Source: Chloroflexota bacterium | GTDB taxonomy: Bacteria > Chloroflexota > Anaerolineae > Promineifilales > Promineifilaceae | Direction of reading: 5' to 3' | DNA length: 64,000 nucleotides | NCBI GenBank assembly: GCA_020628815.1 | Contig: JAHDEN010000007.1 | Location: forward strand, 1 to 64,000 | Shown: piece after piece, positions 19,095 through 28,726 of the stretch | Numbering within the stretch: position 1 is the stretch's first letter | Layout: every line of letters begins with the position of its first letter | Notes under the pieces: generated by a model | Databases searched by the model: none | Told to the model about the DNA's origin: nothing | The model's input: the letters and a program-made list of their open reading frames with translations, nothing else | Position numbers and translations under genes: made by a program

Positions 19095-20723
19095 ATGCTA
19101 ACGGCACATAATCTATCAAAATCCTACGGTATTTCCCCCGTATTCAACAACATCACATTTTCTATCAATCCCGGCGACCGCGCAGGGCTTATCGGTCCTA
19201 ACGGAGTCGGTAAATCTACACTGATTCGTATTCTCGTTGGAGAAGAGTCGCCCGATTCTGGCACCGTTATTTGCAACAGTCAGATCGGCTATCTTTCTCA
19301 GGGATTTGAACCAGACCCCGATCTTTCGCTTGGTCATTTGATCGGCGGGCCGCAATCCAACGAGGTTTCTCTGGAGGAGCAGCTTATTTCGCTGAGCGAA
19401 GAGCTGGCAAACCGGCCGGATGATCCACAACTGCAACAGGCTTATGATGCGGTCCTGAACAAGATGATGCAGCCAGTGACTGCTGACAGTGGATCGGTTT
19501 TAGCGGCACTTGGGTTAGACACACTACCGGCCGATATGCCGGTCAAACACCTGTCCGGTGGTCAAAAGATGAGGCTGTCACTGGCTCTGCTGCTCCTAAA
19601 ACAGCCAGAAATCTTACTGCTCGACGAGCCAACCAATCATTTAGACATTGAAATGCTCGAGTGGCTCGAAAATTGGCTGGCTAGTTATACAGGCGGCGTT
19701 TTTATCGTTTCGCATGACAGAACATTTATTGACCGGGTATGCAATCGAATTCTTGATTTAGACCCGCACACCCAAACGATCCGAGAGTATGCGGGCAACT
19801 ACACAGACTACCTCGAACAAAAACAAAAAGAGCTTGAAAAACACACCGAGGCTTGGAAAGAGCAAGAGTATCAGATTCGGCGGATGAAGCAGGATATCCG
19901 CCGCACAAAAGAGCAGGCAAAAGGGGTCGAATTATCGACAAAGCCGAACCAACCAACCATTCGGCGTTACGCAAAAAAGGTGGCCAAGAAAGGAAAATCG
20001 CGCGAGAAAAAGCTTGACAGGTACTTGGATTCAGAAGATCGCGTTGAAAAACCGAAATCTTCATGGCAAGTCAAAATCGAGTTTGAAGAACAGCATTTGG
20101 GCAAGCAGGTTTTAGAGATGGCTGACCTTGCGGTTGGATATGCGGCCGATCAGCCTCTAATCTCCGATATCACCCAAGAGGTTCAGTTGGGGGAGCGGAT
20201 TGTTTTAACCGGACCCAACGGGACTGGCAAAACCACCCTGCTAAAAACGATTGCGGGGGAGCTTGAGCCGCTAAGCGGCCGGCTTAAGCTGGGAAGCAGT
20301 ATCAAGCTCGGCTACATGTCTCAAGAACAAGAGCTGTTAGATCCAAACCGATCGCCGCTAGAGCATATTCAGGCATTAACCCCCATGAGTCAAACAGACG
20401 CCCGATCTTATCTTCATTTTTACCTGTTTAAGGATGATGATTCGCTCCGGCCGATCAAAGATCTAAGCTTTGGCGAACGAGCCCGGCTCACATTGGCAGG
20501 ATTAGTCGTTCAAGGGTGCAATTTTTTACTGCTTGATGAACCGATTAATCATTTAGACATCCCATCCAGAACCCTGTTTGAAAGTGCGCTCAAAAGCTAC
20601 TCCGGCACAATTCTTGCCATTGTGCATGACCGCTACTTTGTGCAAAGTTTCGCAACTGAAGTCTGGTGGGTTCGGCCGGGAGAGGCTGATGTCCCGGCCC
20701 GCATTGAAAGAGAAATCAGATAA
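19095..20723 (+). CDS. ABC-F family ATPase
   Basis: The 542-residue protein has two ATP-binding cassettes and no membrane segments, the ABC-F layout. These proteins act on ribosomes (translation factors such as EttA and Uup, or antibiotic-resistance proteins). Cassette 1: Walker A GPNGVGKST (34-42), signature LSGGQ, Walker B LLLDEPTNHLD. Cassette 2: GPNGTGKTT, a changed signature LSFGE, and LLLDEPINHLD. The linker (about 235-330) is strongly charged, as expected of the P-site tRNA-interacting motif. A GGAGG site lies 7 nt before the ATG. It is divergent from the UvrA fusion. Whether it is a housekeeping or resistance type cannot be settled by eye. Confidence 0.93.
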   Translation: MLTAHNLSKSYGISPVFNNITFSINPGDRAGLIGPNGVGKSTLIRILVGEESPDSGTVICNSQIGYLSQGFEPDPDLSLGHLIGGPQSNEVSLEEQLISLSEELANRPDDPQLQQAYDAVLNKMMQPVTADSGSVLAALGLDTLPADMPVKHLSGGQKMRLSLALLLLKQPEILLLDEPTNHLDIEMLEWLENWLASYTGGVFIVSHDRTFIDRVCNRILDLDPHTQTIREYAGNYTDYLEQKQKELEKHTEAWKEQEYQIRRMKQDIRRTKEQAKGVELSTKPNQPTIRRYAKKVAKKGKSREKKLDRYLDSEDRVEKPKSSWQVKIEFEEQHLGKQVLEMADLAVGYAADQPLISDITQEVQLGERIVLTGPNGTGKTTLLKTIAGELEPLSGRLKLGSSIKLGYMSQEQELLDPNRSPLEHIQALTPMSQTDARSYLHFYLFKDDDSLRPIKDLSFGERARLTLAGLVVQGCNFLLLDEPINHLDIPSRTLFESALKSYSGTILAIVHDRYFVQSFATEVWWVRPGEADVPARIEREIR

Positions 20724-20756
20724 GGTTCCGCACCAACAACACGTATAATGGTTGTA

Positions 20757-21566
20757 CTAGTCCAATAGGTTGTTCAACTGCTTCGCCCAAGACAGCTGGT
20801 TGAGCCATTCAAATGAATCTGACTGCAAAGTGGCTGTACCGCTTTCGGCCAACGACCCGTACGCAATCCGAGCCATCGCCCCACCAATGCTAATGCGCCG
20901 CACCCCGATAGCTGCCAGATCGGCCGCAGTCACTGTGCGATCAGCCATTGTGCTTATCAGCACGTTTACCGGCTTACTCACAGAATTCAGAACCAGTTTT
21001 ACATCGTCTATCGTTTTTAGCCCCGGAGCATAAAGCATATCGGCTCCGGCCGCTTCAAACGCTTGTAAACGGCGAATAGTGTCGTTAATGTCCGGTACAT
21101 TGCGCAACAGGTTTTCTGCTCGGGCAACCAGCCCAAATGGAAAATCGAGTGAGTTCGCCGCTTCAACGGCCGCTTGAACCCGCTCAACCGCATGATTAAA
21201 ATCGTATATTTTCTCCCCATCGTAATCCTCTATCGAGCCACCCACGATGCCGGTGCGAGCGGCAAGCTTTAAATTCTCTGCGGCCGTTTGTGGATCATGA
21301 GCAAAGAGGTTTTCTAAATCTGCACTGATCGGTAGCGACGTTGACGAGGCCAGCATTGCACAGTGGGCCAACTTTTCATCAAACGAGACTTGCCCATCTA
21401 ATCTGCCCAAAGTCAGGGCAAAGCCGGAACTGGTTGTAGCCAACGCTTTAAACCCCATGCGCTCCATCATTTTGGCAGAGCCAATGTCCCAAGGATTAGG
21501 GATCACAAATGACCCTTTGGCATGGTATGCCTGTAATTGCTGCGCCTTTTCAAGTTGTGATTTCAC
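20757..21566 (-). CDS. Isocitrate lyase/phosphoenolpyruvate mutase family enzyme
   Basis: This 269-residue TIM barrel belongs to the ICL/PEPM superfamily, which cleaves or forms C-C or P-C bonds in 2-hydroxy or 2-oxo acids. Family motifs include FVIPNPWDIGSAK, SADLEN (metal-binding region), GGSIEDYDG, RAEN and the C-terminal GVRRISIGGA. The KKCGH active-site motif of true isocitrate lyases is absent, so the protein belongs to the uncharacterised lyase/hydrolase branch. GTG is the start, with an excellent TAGGAGGT site. It is convergent with the ABC-F gene. The substrate is unknown. Confidence 0.9.
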   Translation of the reverse strand: MKSQLEKAQQLQAYHAKGSFVIPNPWDIGSAKMMERMGFKALATTSSGFALTLGRLDGQVSFDEKLAHCAMLASSTSLPISADLENLFAHDPQTAAENLKLAARTGIVGGSIEDYDGEKIYDFNHAVERVQAAVEAANSLDFPFGLVARAENLLRNVPDINDTIRRLQAFEAAGADMLYAPGLKTIDDVKLVLNSVSKPVNVLISTMADRTVTAADLAAIGVRRISIGGAMARIAYGSLAESGTATLQSDSFEWLNQLSWAKQLNNLLD

Positions 21567-21646
21567 AGTTACCTCCTAATTTGCTCAAGAATAGATCACT
21601 GAATCATCTATTAAGCGAACAATCAAATTGAACCAAGCATAACAAA

Positions 21647-21680
21647 ATAAAAAAGCGGTGCTGAGTTAACAACACCGCTT
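21647..21680 (-). terminator. Intrinsic terminator of the carbonic anhydrase gene
   Basis: AAGCGGTG pairs with CACCGCTT across a short loop, with a TTTTTT run on the minus strand, about 40 bp after the stop of the multi-domain carbonic anhydrase gene. Confidence 0.9.
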
Positions 21681-21717
21681 CTAATCTAAGGGTTAGGGCC
21701 GATTAGCCTTGCGCACT

Positions 21718-24309
21718 TTATGGTTGATACTGTTTATCAAACACACATGCTAAGGCCAAGTTGCCGTCGTCGTCTGAGTGAACCATACGGAAGAACTCTT
21801 CAGGGTAGATTGAACCACCATCTAAAGCTTCGTTAGGTGTTAGGAATTGGAATTGAACAAGTGAGAATAGTTCTCCATCAATTTCAAGACCTTCCCCTTT
21901 GCCGTAATCGACGCGGAATGTCTCTTCGTTATTTACGATAGCAACGGTTGAGCTTCCGTAGTTAAACGAAATTGATTCAAGGTCATTTAACGTGATCACC
22001 TTCATATCAACAATCGGCTGGCTGATACCAGAATTACATGCAGCATGTTCTGCAGAAAGTCCAGTCCAATCGATAACCTCTTGGCTACCAGCTGGTACAG
22101 CAGCCATAGCGTCCGCACTGTCGGCCGCATCTTCCGCTTGCTCAATCACAATAAAGTCACGCTCGTTCATCGCTTGAACAGGTCGGAAGTTATTGTTGTA
22201 AATAGCGGTGAACTGAGCGATTTGGTCTGCTGATAGTTCAACTGTTTCGCTCATGAGATGCCATTTCACACCTTCTGAACATGGTGGAGTCGTCAATGAG
22301 CCATCAAAGCGGTAGTAAGTTTGCACTGCTGGCAACATATCGGCCGCATTAATCGTGACGCCATCAACAAGCATCGCGTCGGATTTCATGAATGGCATGT
22401 TGTCTAAAAACGCAGCGTATGCTTCGTTCTCAGCACCTTCTTCAAGCATGACACCGATTACGGCCAAACCACCGTCAGCATTTGCATGAACAAAGTGGAT
22501 TTCAACCGGTGTTTGTACACCGTCGAAAGTATTTTCACTGGCTGCATGCAAGTGGAATTGAAGCAAGTCGTACACTTCACCATCAATGATGACGCTGCTA
22601 CCAGCATCATAGTTGGCTTGGATCGTGTGACCGTTGTTCAAAATGTTCAGCGCCGACTCGCCATAAGTGATCTCAAGCGTTGCCGCATTTGGTACGGTTC
22701 CGGCCGGAATGTTAATCGGTGACTGCTCGATACCTGCGCTACAAGCGGCATATTTAGCATCTAAAATACCCCAATTTGCAGGAGCACCTTCACCTTCATA
22801 ACCCCAAGCTGCTTTTTCTGCTTCGCCGCCGTCTTGGGCAGCGGCATCATCGCCAAGAACGATAAAGTCGCGTTCGTTCATAGCCTGTACAGGTCGGAAG
22901 TTGTTGTTGTAAATAGCGGTGAACTGAGCGATTTGATCGGCTGATAGTTCAACAGTCTCACTCATCAAATGCCATTTCACACCTTCTGAACAAGGTGGTG
23001 TCGTTAGTGACCCATCAAAGCGATAGTAAGTTTGCTCTGCGGGCAACATATCGAGCGCGTTAATCATCATCCCTTCAACCGTCATCACATCAGATTTTTC
23101 GGCCGGCATGTTGTTTAAGAACGCCGCATATGCTTCATTTTCAGCACCTTCTTCCAGCATGACACCGATTACGGCCAAGCCGCCATCAGTATTTGCATGA
23201 ACAAAGTGGATTTCAAGTGGCGTCTGAATACCTTCAAACGTATTCTCGCTGGCTGCATGTAAGTGGAACTGAAGCAAGTCATAAACTTGGCCATCAATTA
23301 ACACGCTGCTGCCTGCATCATAATTAGCCTGAATGGTGTGGCCGTTATTAAATATGTTGAGGGCCGATTCGTTGTAATCAAACATCAAGTTTGCAGGATT
23401 GGTTGGTGCGCCGGCCGGAATGTTAATCGGAGATTGCTCCATGCCTGCACTACATGCCGCATATTTATTAGACAATGTACCCCAGTTCACAGCGGCAGTT
23501 TCACCTTCATACCCCCACTCAACTTTTTCTTCGCTGGCAGCCATTTCTTGAACCGCAATAAAATCACGCGCGTTCATCGCTTGAATCGGCCGGAAGTTGT
23601 TGTTGTAAATGGTTGTAAATTGACCGATCTGCTCAGCCGACATTTCAATCGTATTGTTCAAAACATGCCATTTCACACCTTCAGAACATGGTGGAGTTGT
23701 CAACGATCCATCAAAGCGATGATACGTTTTTTCACTAGGCATCAGATCCATCGCATTCAATACGATACGATCAAATTCCCAGCTTGCACCCGCATCTTCT
23801 GGCATATTGTCAAAGATCTCAGCATATGCTTCGTTCGCACTTCCTTCCTCGACCATAACACCGATAACGGCTAGGCCGCCAGATTCATTTGCATGGACAA
23901 AGTGAACTTCTAGTGGGGTCTGTACGCCAGCAAGTGTGTTTTCACTCGCCGCATGGAAATGAAATTGAAGCAAGTTATATGCTTCCCCATCGATCATCAC
24001 ACTGCTTCCTTCGTCATAATTGACTTGGATCGTGTGACCATTATTTTGAATATCAAGAATTGATTCGCCGTAGGCAAACTCTAGATTTGCATCATTTACA
24101 AAGGCATCTGCAGGAATGTTGATTGGTGATTGCTCTAGACCTGCACTACAAGCTAGATAAGCATCATCAAGGCTGCCCCAATTAACAGCTGCAGTCTCAC
24201 CTTCATACCCCCATTCAGTCCCCTTTTCGTCTTGGGCACTATTGGAATTGCAAGCGGCTAAGAACAACAATAGCGTCATTGCTGTCAAAAAATAAAGAAA
24301 TTTTTTCAC
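21718..24309 (-). CDS. Lipoprotein with three alpha-carbonic anhydrase domains and a degenerate fourth
   Basis: The 863-residue protein has a lipoprotein signal (lipobox LAAC, Cys20), so it is anchored outside the cytoplasmic membrane. Three alpha-type carbonic anhydrase domains follow at about 33-252, 265-486 and 502-722. Each keeps the three zinc histidines (117/119/136, 349/351/368, 586/588/605), the ASEN glutamate and the TTPPCSEG threonine loop. Each also has a cysteine near both ends for the usual disulfide. They should interconvert CO2 and bicarbonate. A fourth unit (743-860) retains the fold signature but has QFQFL and EEFFRM in place of the zinc histidines and stops before the TTPPC half. 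Domains 2 and 3 are nearly identical, a recent duplication. GTG start after GGAGAG; own terminator. Confidence 0.95.
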   Translation of the reverse strand: MKKFLYFLTAMTLLLFLAACNSNSAQDEKGTEWGYEGETAAVNWGSLDDAYLACSAGLEQSPINIPADAFVNDANLEFAYGESILDIQNNGHTIQVNYDEGSSVMIDGEAYNLLQFHFHAASENTLAGVQTPLEVHFVHANESGGLAVIGVMVEEGSANEAYAEIFDNMPEDAGASWEFDRIVLNAMDLMPSEKTYHRFDGSLTTPPCSEGVKWHVLNNTIEMSAEQIGQFTTIYNNNFRPIQAMNARDFIAVQEMAASEEKVEWGYEGETAAVNWGTLSNKYAACSAGMEQSPINIPAGAPTNPANLMFDYNESALNIFNNGHTIQANYDAGSSVLIDGQVYDLLQFHLHAASENTFEGIQTPLEIHFVHANTDGGLAVIGVMLEEGAENEAYAAFLNNMPAEKSDVMTVEGMMINALDMLPAEQTYYRFDGSLTTPPCSEGVKWHLMSETVELSADQIAQFTAIYNNNFRPVQAMNERDFIVLGDDAAAQDGGEAEKAAWGYEGEGAPANWGILDAKYAACSAGIEQSPINIPAGTVPNAATLEITYGESALNILNNGHTIQANYDAGSSVIIDGEVYDLLQFHLHAASENTFDGVQTPVEIHFVHANADGGLAVIGVMLEEGAENEAYAAFLDNMPFMKSDAMLVDGVTINAADMLPAVQTYYRFDGSLTTPPCSEGVKWHLMSETVELSADQIAQFTAIYNNNFRPVQAMNERDFIVIEQAEDAADSADAMAAVPAGSQEVIDWTGLSAEHAACNSGISQPIVDMKVITLNDLESISFNYGSSTVAIVNNEETFRVDYGKGEGLEIDGELFSLVQFQFLTPNEALDGGSIYPEEFFRMVHSDDDGNLALACVFDKQYQP

Positions 24310-24762
24310 ACTATCTCTCCGTTTCTAATATTAATAAATTTGTCAATATGCATAGGGTAACTAGCCCGGCCAAAATCTATTGGCAGACATACAAAGTTAG
24401 CCCAAGCTGATTGCTGTACTCAACTTGAAAATTAGCTGAAAGCAAAAATGGATAAAGTAGACTTTGAACTCAGTTTTTAATCCTAAAATGCAGGCAATAA
24501 GACCGCAGTTCGAGGGTGAAATAAAATCAAGAAATTTTTTTTTACTCTAATTAATGTTCAAAATTGTACTGTAGTACTAGAAAATTTTTCTTGCATTCTA
24601 ACTCTTTGCAAATATTGGACACTTGAGCCAATACCAGAGGTGGCTATCAAATTTTTAAGGCTTCCCTCAGTTCAAAGTGTCAAAAAAGCAGGTAATATGG
24701 ACAAAACATATACAGAATGACTGCGCAGACTATTGAGAATCAAATGAAATTAGGTTGAGAAG
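24310..24762. other. 453-bp AT-rich gene-free gap
   Basis: This gap between the carbonic anhydrase start and the thiQ stop must hold the carbonic anhydrase promoter. It is AT-rich with poly-T tracts and a small dyad (GTACT-GT-AGTAC near 24570). No gene, RNA or repeat was recognised, and CGGCCG is absent. Confidence 0.5.
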
Positions 24763-25803
24763 CTAGCCCTGAAGCTCTACAAAGTGGCTTGGGTTAAGGT
24801 ATATCGGAATAACCTGACCGGCCTCAAATGTCCGGCCCATTAGCCCGTTTTCTGCATAGGGGTCAAGAGAGAATTCTAAAATGTGCTCCCCAACTTGGCA
24901 GACAAGAAGGGCAAATCGGCCGCGAAATGAGTAGCTAAGCACAGTCACATCAATCGGCCTCAGCCCATCCTGTTTATTTATAGCTCCAGCATAGGGTGGG
25001 ATAAGAACGGCAAACCCAGATTTCAGCTCAGCTTGTAACAGCTGGCTTAACCCATCGCTTGCTTCCAGCCACAAGCCACTCGCAATCACATTACTCAATC
25101 CTAAAAAGTTGGCCACAAAGCGATTGATCGGCCGGATATAAATTTCCTGCGGTGAATTAATTTGCTCTATTTTGCCCAGATTCATCACCGCAACACGGTC
25201 CGCAATCCCAAACGCCTCAGACTGATCGTGCGTTACGTACAGCGCGGTGACACCTACCTTTTTGAGGATGGCTCGCAACTCGTCTAACAGCCGCTCCCGG
25301 AGCAAACGATCCAGTGAGCCGAGCGGCTCGTCAAGCAGCAGAACACCCGGCCGGGTCGCTAACGATCTGGCCAAGGCCACACGCTGCTGCTGCCCGCCTG
25401 AAAGCTGATCAATTTTCCGATCTTTTAGCCCGACCATATCGACCAGCTCAAGCATTTCAGCCACACGCTCGGTGATCAAAGGGGCTGGCTCTTTCGCCAT
25501 ACGCAATCCATAGCTCACATTTTGAGCCACTGTCATATGGGGGAAAAGCGCATAGCTCTGAAACATCATGCCGATACCGCGCTGGTACGTGGGCACATCG
25601 ACTAGGTCTTGCCCATCGAGCAAAATCTGCCCGCCGTCGGCCGATTCAAGCCCTGCAACCAGACGCAAAAGTGTCGTTTTGCCACAGCCAGATGGACCCA
25701 GTAAGCAGACGATTTCACCACGCTCCAGTGACAGTGAAACCCCATCCACCGCAATGGTTGAGCCAAATGATTTTTGAATGTTACTGATTGCTAAATACGA
25801 CAT
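24763..25803 (-). CDS. thiQ: Thiamine ABC transporter, ATP-binding subunit
   Basis: This is a 346-residue ABC ATPase of the CUT1/ferric-thiamine importer group. It has Walker A GPSGCGKTT (36-44), Q-loop MMFQSYALFPHMT, signature LSGGQQQR, Walker B LLLDEPLGS and the switch histidine in VTHDQSE. A C-terminal TOBE-like domain of about 100 residues makes it longer than enterobacterial ThiQ. It is the last gene of the thiB-thiP-thiQ operon behind a TPP riboswitch, which is the main reason to assign thiamine or thiamine phosphates as cargo. Heptad repeats fill the gap from thiP. By sequence alone it could equally serve iron or spermidine. Confidence 0.88.
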   Translation of the reverse strand: MSYLAISNIQKSFGSTIAVDGVSLSLERGEIVCLLGPSGCGKTTLLRLVAGLESADGGQILLDGQDLVDVPTYQRGIGMMFQSYALFPHMTVAQNVSYGLRMAKEPAPLITERVAEMLELVDMVGLKDRKIDQLSGGQQQRVALARSLATRPGVLLLDEPLGSLDRLLRERLLDELRAILKKVGVTALYVTHDQSEAFGIADRVAVMNLGKIEQINSPQEIYIRPINRFVANFLGLSNVIASGLWLEASDGLSQLLQAELKSGFAVLIPPYAGAINKQDGLRPIDVTVLSYSFRGRFALLVCQVGEHILEFSLDPYAENGLMGRTFEAGQVIPIYLNPSHFVELQG

Positions 25804-25812
25804 ACTTGTTCC

Positions 25813-25870
25813 GTGGTGCGTGGCGCGTGGCGCGTGGCGCGTAAGATATTTTCATACATCACGATTTACG
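25813..25870. repeat. Heptad array between thiP and thiQ
   Basis: One GTGGTGC unit, three perfect GTGGCGC units and one GTAAGAT unit follow in register. A short arm reading as the inverse complement (ATCACGA, TTTACGT) closes the element against the thiP stop. Same class as the other heptad arrays. Confidence 0.75.
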
Positions 25871-27526
25871 TCAAAACTCACCTTGATCTAAATTATTATC
25901 ACCGATGCGTAATCGCTCAATTAGGACAAAACCGACTGAGCAAACGAGCATCAACAGCGTGCTCATCGCTAAAGCTTGGCCAAAATTAACCGCTCCCGGC
26001 CGGCCTAAAAAGCGGAAAATCGCCGTTGGCATCGTCGGGTTATCCGGCCGGGCTATAAAAACAGTTGCGCCAAACTCACCCATGCTGATGGTAAATGCAA
26101 AAACGGCGGCAACAAGCAACACCCGGCTGAGCAGGGGCCAATCGATTGTGAGCCACACCCGCTGCGGATCAGCCCCCAGCGTACCGGCCGCCTCGCGCAC
26201 GGCCGGGTCAATCGCCCTTAGCGCGGGTAAAACGGTACGAATCACAAATGGGATGGCAACCAATGAGTGGGCCAGCGGAATCAAAATCAGGGATTGGCGT
26301 AAATTTAATGGGGGTTCATCCAAAGCGATGATATAGCCGAATCCCAAGGTAACGGCCGAAGTCGCCAGCGGCAACATAAAAATCGGGTCGAGCCAGCGGT
26401 TGCGGTCCGCCACGAGATAGGCGCAGATCAGCCCGATCACCAACGAAAAGACGATGGCCATCCCCGCAAACATAAGCGAGTTGCCAACCGCCTGGATTGG
26501 TGGCACAAAAAAGGCTGACCCACGTTCGTTGACAAACAAGCGTCCATAATAGGTAAACGGATTGCCACCAGTCCACGACAATGAGCGCAACACAAGGGCC
26601 AGCAAGGGGGTTGCCAGCAAGACAAACATGACGGTCAAATTTCCACCCACCAGCCAACGGTCCAAGGGTGTCGTAACCGGCCGGGCCGCAGCCGTTCGGC
26701 TTGATGGCTGGGTCGCAATCCTTGACTGGGTGCGGGTATAAACGGCCATCAGTGCAAAGGTAAAAACAATCTGAAACAGAGACAGTGCAGCCGCCACAGG
26801 CAGATCAAAAATATTGACCGCCTGACGATAAATTTCAACTTCGAGCGTGGCAAATCGTGGGCCCCCCAACAGTAAAACAACCCCAAAACTGGTAAAGGTA
26901 AAAATAAAGACAAGGACAGCCGCAGCCATAATCGCTGGGCGCAAAAGAGGCAGTGTTATCGTCCAAAAGCGCTGCTGGCGCGATGCCCCCAAGGTCTCGG
27001 CCGCCTGCGATAAATCTTGATTGATCCGCTCCCAATAGGCGCTCACAATGCGCAAAGCCACGCTGTAGTTGTAAAAAACATGGGCGAGCAAAATCATCCA
27101 AATCGTTTGGTGCAAATCAATCGGTGGCTCTTCTAATCTAAAAACAGTTTGCAAGATGCCGTTGAGCAATCCGCGCGGCCCGATCAAAGCCGAGAAGGCG
27201 TTGGCAACCACAACGGTTGGTAGCACGAATGGCAAGGTGCTGATTGTGCGCAATGTCTGCTTGTAGCGAAAGTCGTACGTTGCAAACACATAGGCGGCCG
27301 GGAGCGCAAGTAGCAGGGTCAAAACGGTGCTGACAATCGCTTGCCACAGGGTAAACCAGAGTGTAGACAGGTAGTAGCGATCCCGAAAAATCTCTGTAAC
27401 GGCATCTAGCTCAAAGCGCCCTTCTGGTGCAAAGCTTAGTTGGAGTATGCTGGCAAGGGGGTAGAAGTAAAATAGGCCAAAGAAAATGAGGGGGATTAAG
27501 GGGAGTAGGCGGGCGTATTTTCGCAA
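25871..27526 (-). CDS. thiP: Thiamine ABC transporter, fused permease
   Basis: The 551-residue membrane protein contains two homologous permease halves, as in ThiP and FbpB-type importers. Each half has about six transmembrane helices and an EAA coupling loop: AAETLGASRQQRF near residue 190 and EAAGTLGADPQRV near residue 450. It forms the channel for the periplasmic ThiB and is energised by ThiQ. It lies between thiB and thiQ on the same strand, with heptad arrays on both sides and a TPP riboswitch at the operon head. The N-terminus (MRKYARLLPLIPLI) is a normal first helix. Confidence 0.9.
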   Translation of the reverse strand: MRKYARLLPLIPLIFFGLFYFYPLASILQLSFAPEGRFELDAVTEIFRDRYYLSTLWFTLWQAIVSTVLTLLLALPAAYVFATYDFRYKQTLRTISTLPFVLPTVVVANAFSALIGPRGLLNGILQTVFRLEEPPIDLHQTIWMILLAHVFYNYSVALRIVSAYWERINQDLSQAAETLGASRQQRFWTITLPLLRPAIMAAAVLVFIFTFTSFGVVLLLGGPRFATLEVEIYRQAVNIFDLPVAAALSLFQIVFTFALMAVYTRTQSRIATQPSSRTAAARPVTTPLDRWLVGGNLTVMFVLLATPLLALVLRSLSWTGGNPFTYYGRLFVNERGSAFFVPPIQAVGNSLMFAGMAIVFSLVIGLICAYLVADRNRWLDPIFMLPLATSAVTLGFGYIIALDEPPLNLRQSLILIPLAHSLVAIPFVIRTVLPALRAIDPAVREAAGTLGADPQRVWLTIDWPLLSRVLLVAAVFAFTISMGEFGATVFIARPDNPTMPTAIFRFLGRPGAVNFGQALAMSTLLMLVCSVGFVLIERLRIGDNNLDQGEF

Positions 27527-27543
27527 TTAGAAACTTCAAACGA

Positions 27544-27586
27544 GTTGCGTATTGCGTATGAGATCTCACACGCAATACGCAACACG
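27544..27586. repeat. Heptad array between thiB and thiP
   Basis: Two TTGCGTA units and their inverse arm form a perfect 14-bp inverted repeat (GTTGCGTATTGCGT and its complement) with 12 bp between. All six units share one 7-bp phase across the centre. It could form a hairpin in the operon mRNA. Confidence 0.8.
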
Positions 27587-27592
27587 GAGAGA

Positions 27593-28639
27593 CTATCTCA
27601 AAACAACATCAGTCCAATCACTGATCCACGTTTCACGGTTGGCCGCAATTGTTTCTGGATTAAGCGTTGCTGGTGAGTCTGGGACGGTTGCATATGCCAC
27701 AAATGACTCAGGCAGCTCGGCCGTGGTGTTGCTCGGGAAGACAAACATGTTCAATGGAATATCTTCTTGGAACGTTTTGCCCAACATGAAGTCGATCAGC
27801 TGTTGCGCCGCTGCTTCATGCTCGGTTCCAGCCAAAATACCGACAAATTCAATTTGGCGGAAGCAGCTGGATGGGGCTGTCACACTGGCTGTCACTGCGC
27901 CGTCTACAGGTGGATCAGCAAACAAAACTTCGGCCGGTGGACTGCTGGCGTAGCTTACCACAATCGGCCGGTCCCCACCGTAGCGGGTGAACGCCTCGTA
28001 ATACGCTTCACTCCATCCGTTTTCAACACGTACGTCGTTGTCTACAAGCTGTGCCCAGTAGTCAAGATATCCCTCTTCGCCATAAGCATCAACCGTAGCC
28101 ATTAAAAAGGCCAGGCCGGGGCTGCTGGTAGATGGGTTTTCAACTACCGTCAAGCCCGCATAATCCGGGTCAGCTAAGTCGGCCAAACCGCTGGGTGCGT
28201 CTAAATCACTCGCCGCAAACCACTCCAGATCATAGTTCAGACAAACGTCTCCAAAATCTACCGGCAATGCACGATTTTCAGGATCAAGCTTGAGCGAGTC
28301 ATCGATATCGGCTAAGGCAGGTGAATCGTACGCCACCAAAATGTCATTCTCAAGCGCCCGGCTCAAAAAGGTGTTGTCGATTCCAAATACAACATCACCT
28401 AACGGATTGTTTTTCGACAAAATGTTTTGGTTCAACATTTCACCCGCATCACCCAATGGGACAAGTTCAACCGTGTGCCCGGTTTGTTCTGTAAACGCCT
28501 CAAGGGTCCCTTCGCTCACAAAAAAGCTGTCGTGTGATACAAGCTTGAGTGTGACCGGCTCGATCTCACCAGAGCCACATGCGGTAAGTGCAATCAAGGC
28601 TCCGAGTCCTAAAGTAATTGTGGTTAAAATTTTCTTCAT
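27593..28639 (-). CDS. thiB: Thiamine ABC transporter, substrate-binding lipoprotein
   Basis: This is a 348-residue extracytoplasmic solute-binding protein of the ThiB/TbpA family. A lipoprotein signal ends in LTAC (Cys21). The body shows the two-lobed pattern of family 1 binding proteins, with LVSHDSFFVS, GDVVFGIDNTFLSRA and VDFGDVCLNYD matching thiamine-binding relatives and the tryptophan/tyrosine residues (NGWSEAYYEAF) expected to stack on thiamine. It is the first gene behind a TPP riboswitch and terminator, with a clear GGAGGAAA site before the ATG, so expression should fall when cellular TPP is high. Confidence 0.95.
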   Translation of the reverse strand: MKKILTTITLGLGALIALTACGSGEIEPVTLKLVSHDSFFVSEGTLEAFTEQTGHTVELVPLGDAGEMLNQNILSKNNPLGDVVFGIDNTFLSRALENDILVAYDSPALADIDDSLKLDPENRALPVDFGDVCLNYDLEWFAASDLDAPSGLADLADPDYAGLTVVENPSTSSPGLAFLMATVDAYGEEGYLDYWAQLVDNDVRVENGWSEAYYEAFTRYGGDRPIVVSYASSPPAEVLFADPPVDGAVTASVTAPSSCFRQIEFVGILAGTEHEAAAQQLIDFMLGKTFQEDIPLNMFVFPSNTTAELPESFVAYATVPDSPATLNPETIAANRETWISDWTDVVLR

Positions 28640-28690
28640 TTGGTTTCCTCCAAATTTCGGGAGTCGGCTTGTTAGCCTAGCCCATAAAAC

Positions 28691-28721
28691 AAAAAACCCG
28701 TTCCAGAGGAAACGGGTTTTT
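28691..28721 (-). terminator. Riboswitch-controlled terminator in the thiB leader
   Basis: A GC-containing stem (AACCCGTTTCC with GGAACGGGTT, TCT loop) is followed on the minus strand by TTTTTT. It lies downstream of the TPP aptamer and about 50 bp upstream of thiB, the expected place for a transcription-attenuation expression platform. Confidence 0.92.
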
Positions 28722-28726
28722 TTAAG

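Noticed and set aside
24500-24530. tRNA-like TTCGAG motif
   Set aside because: No acceptor stem or anticodon arm could be formed around it; no tRNA was found anywhere in the window.
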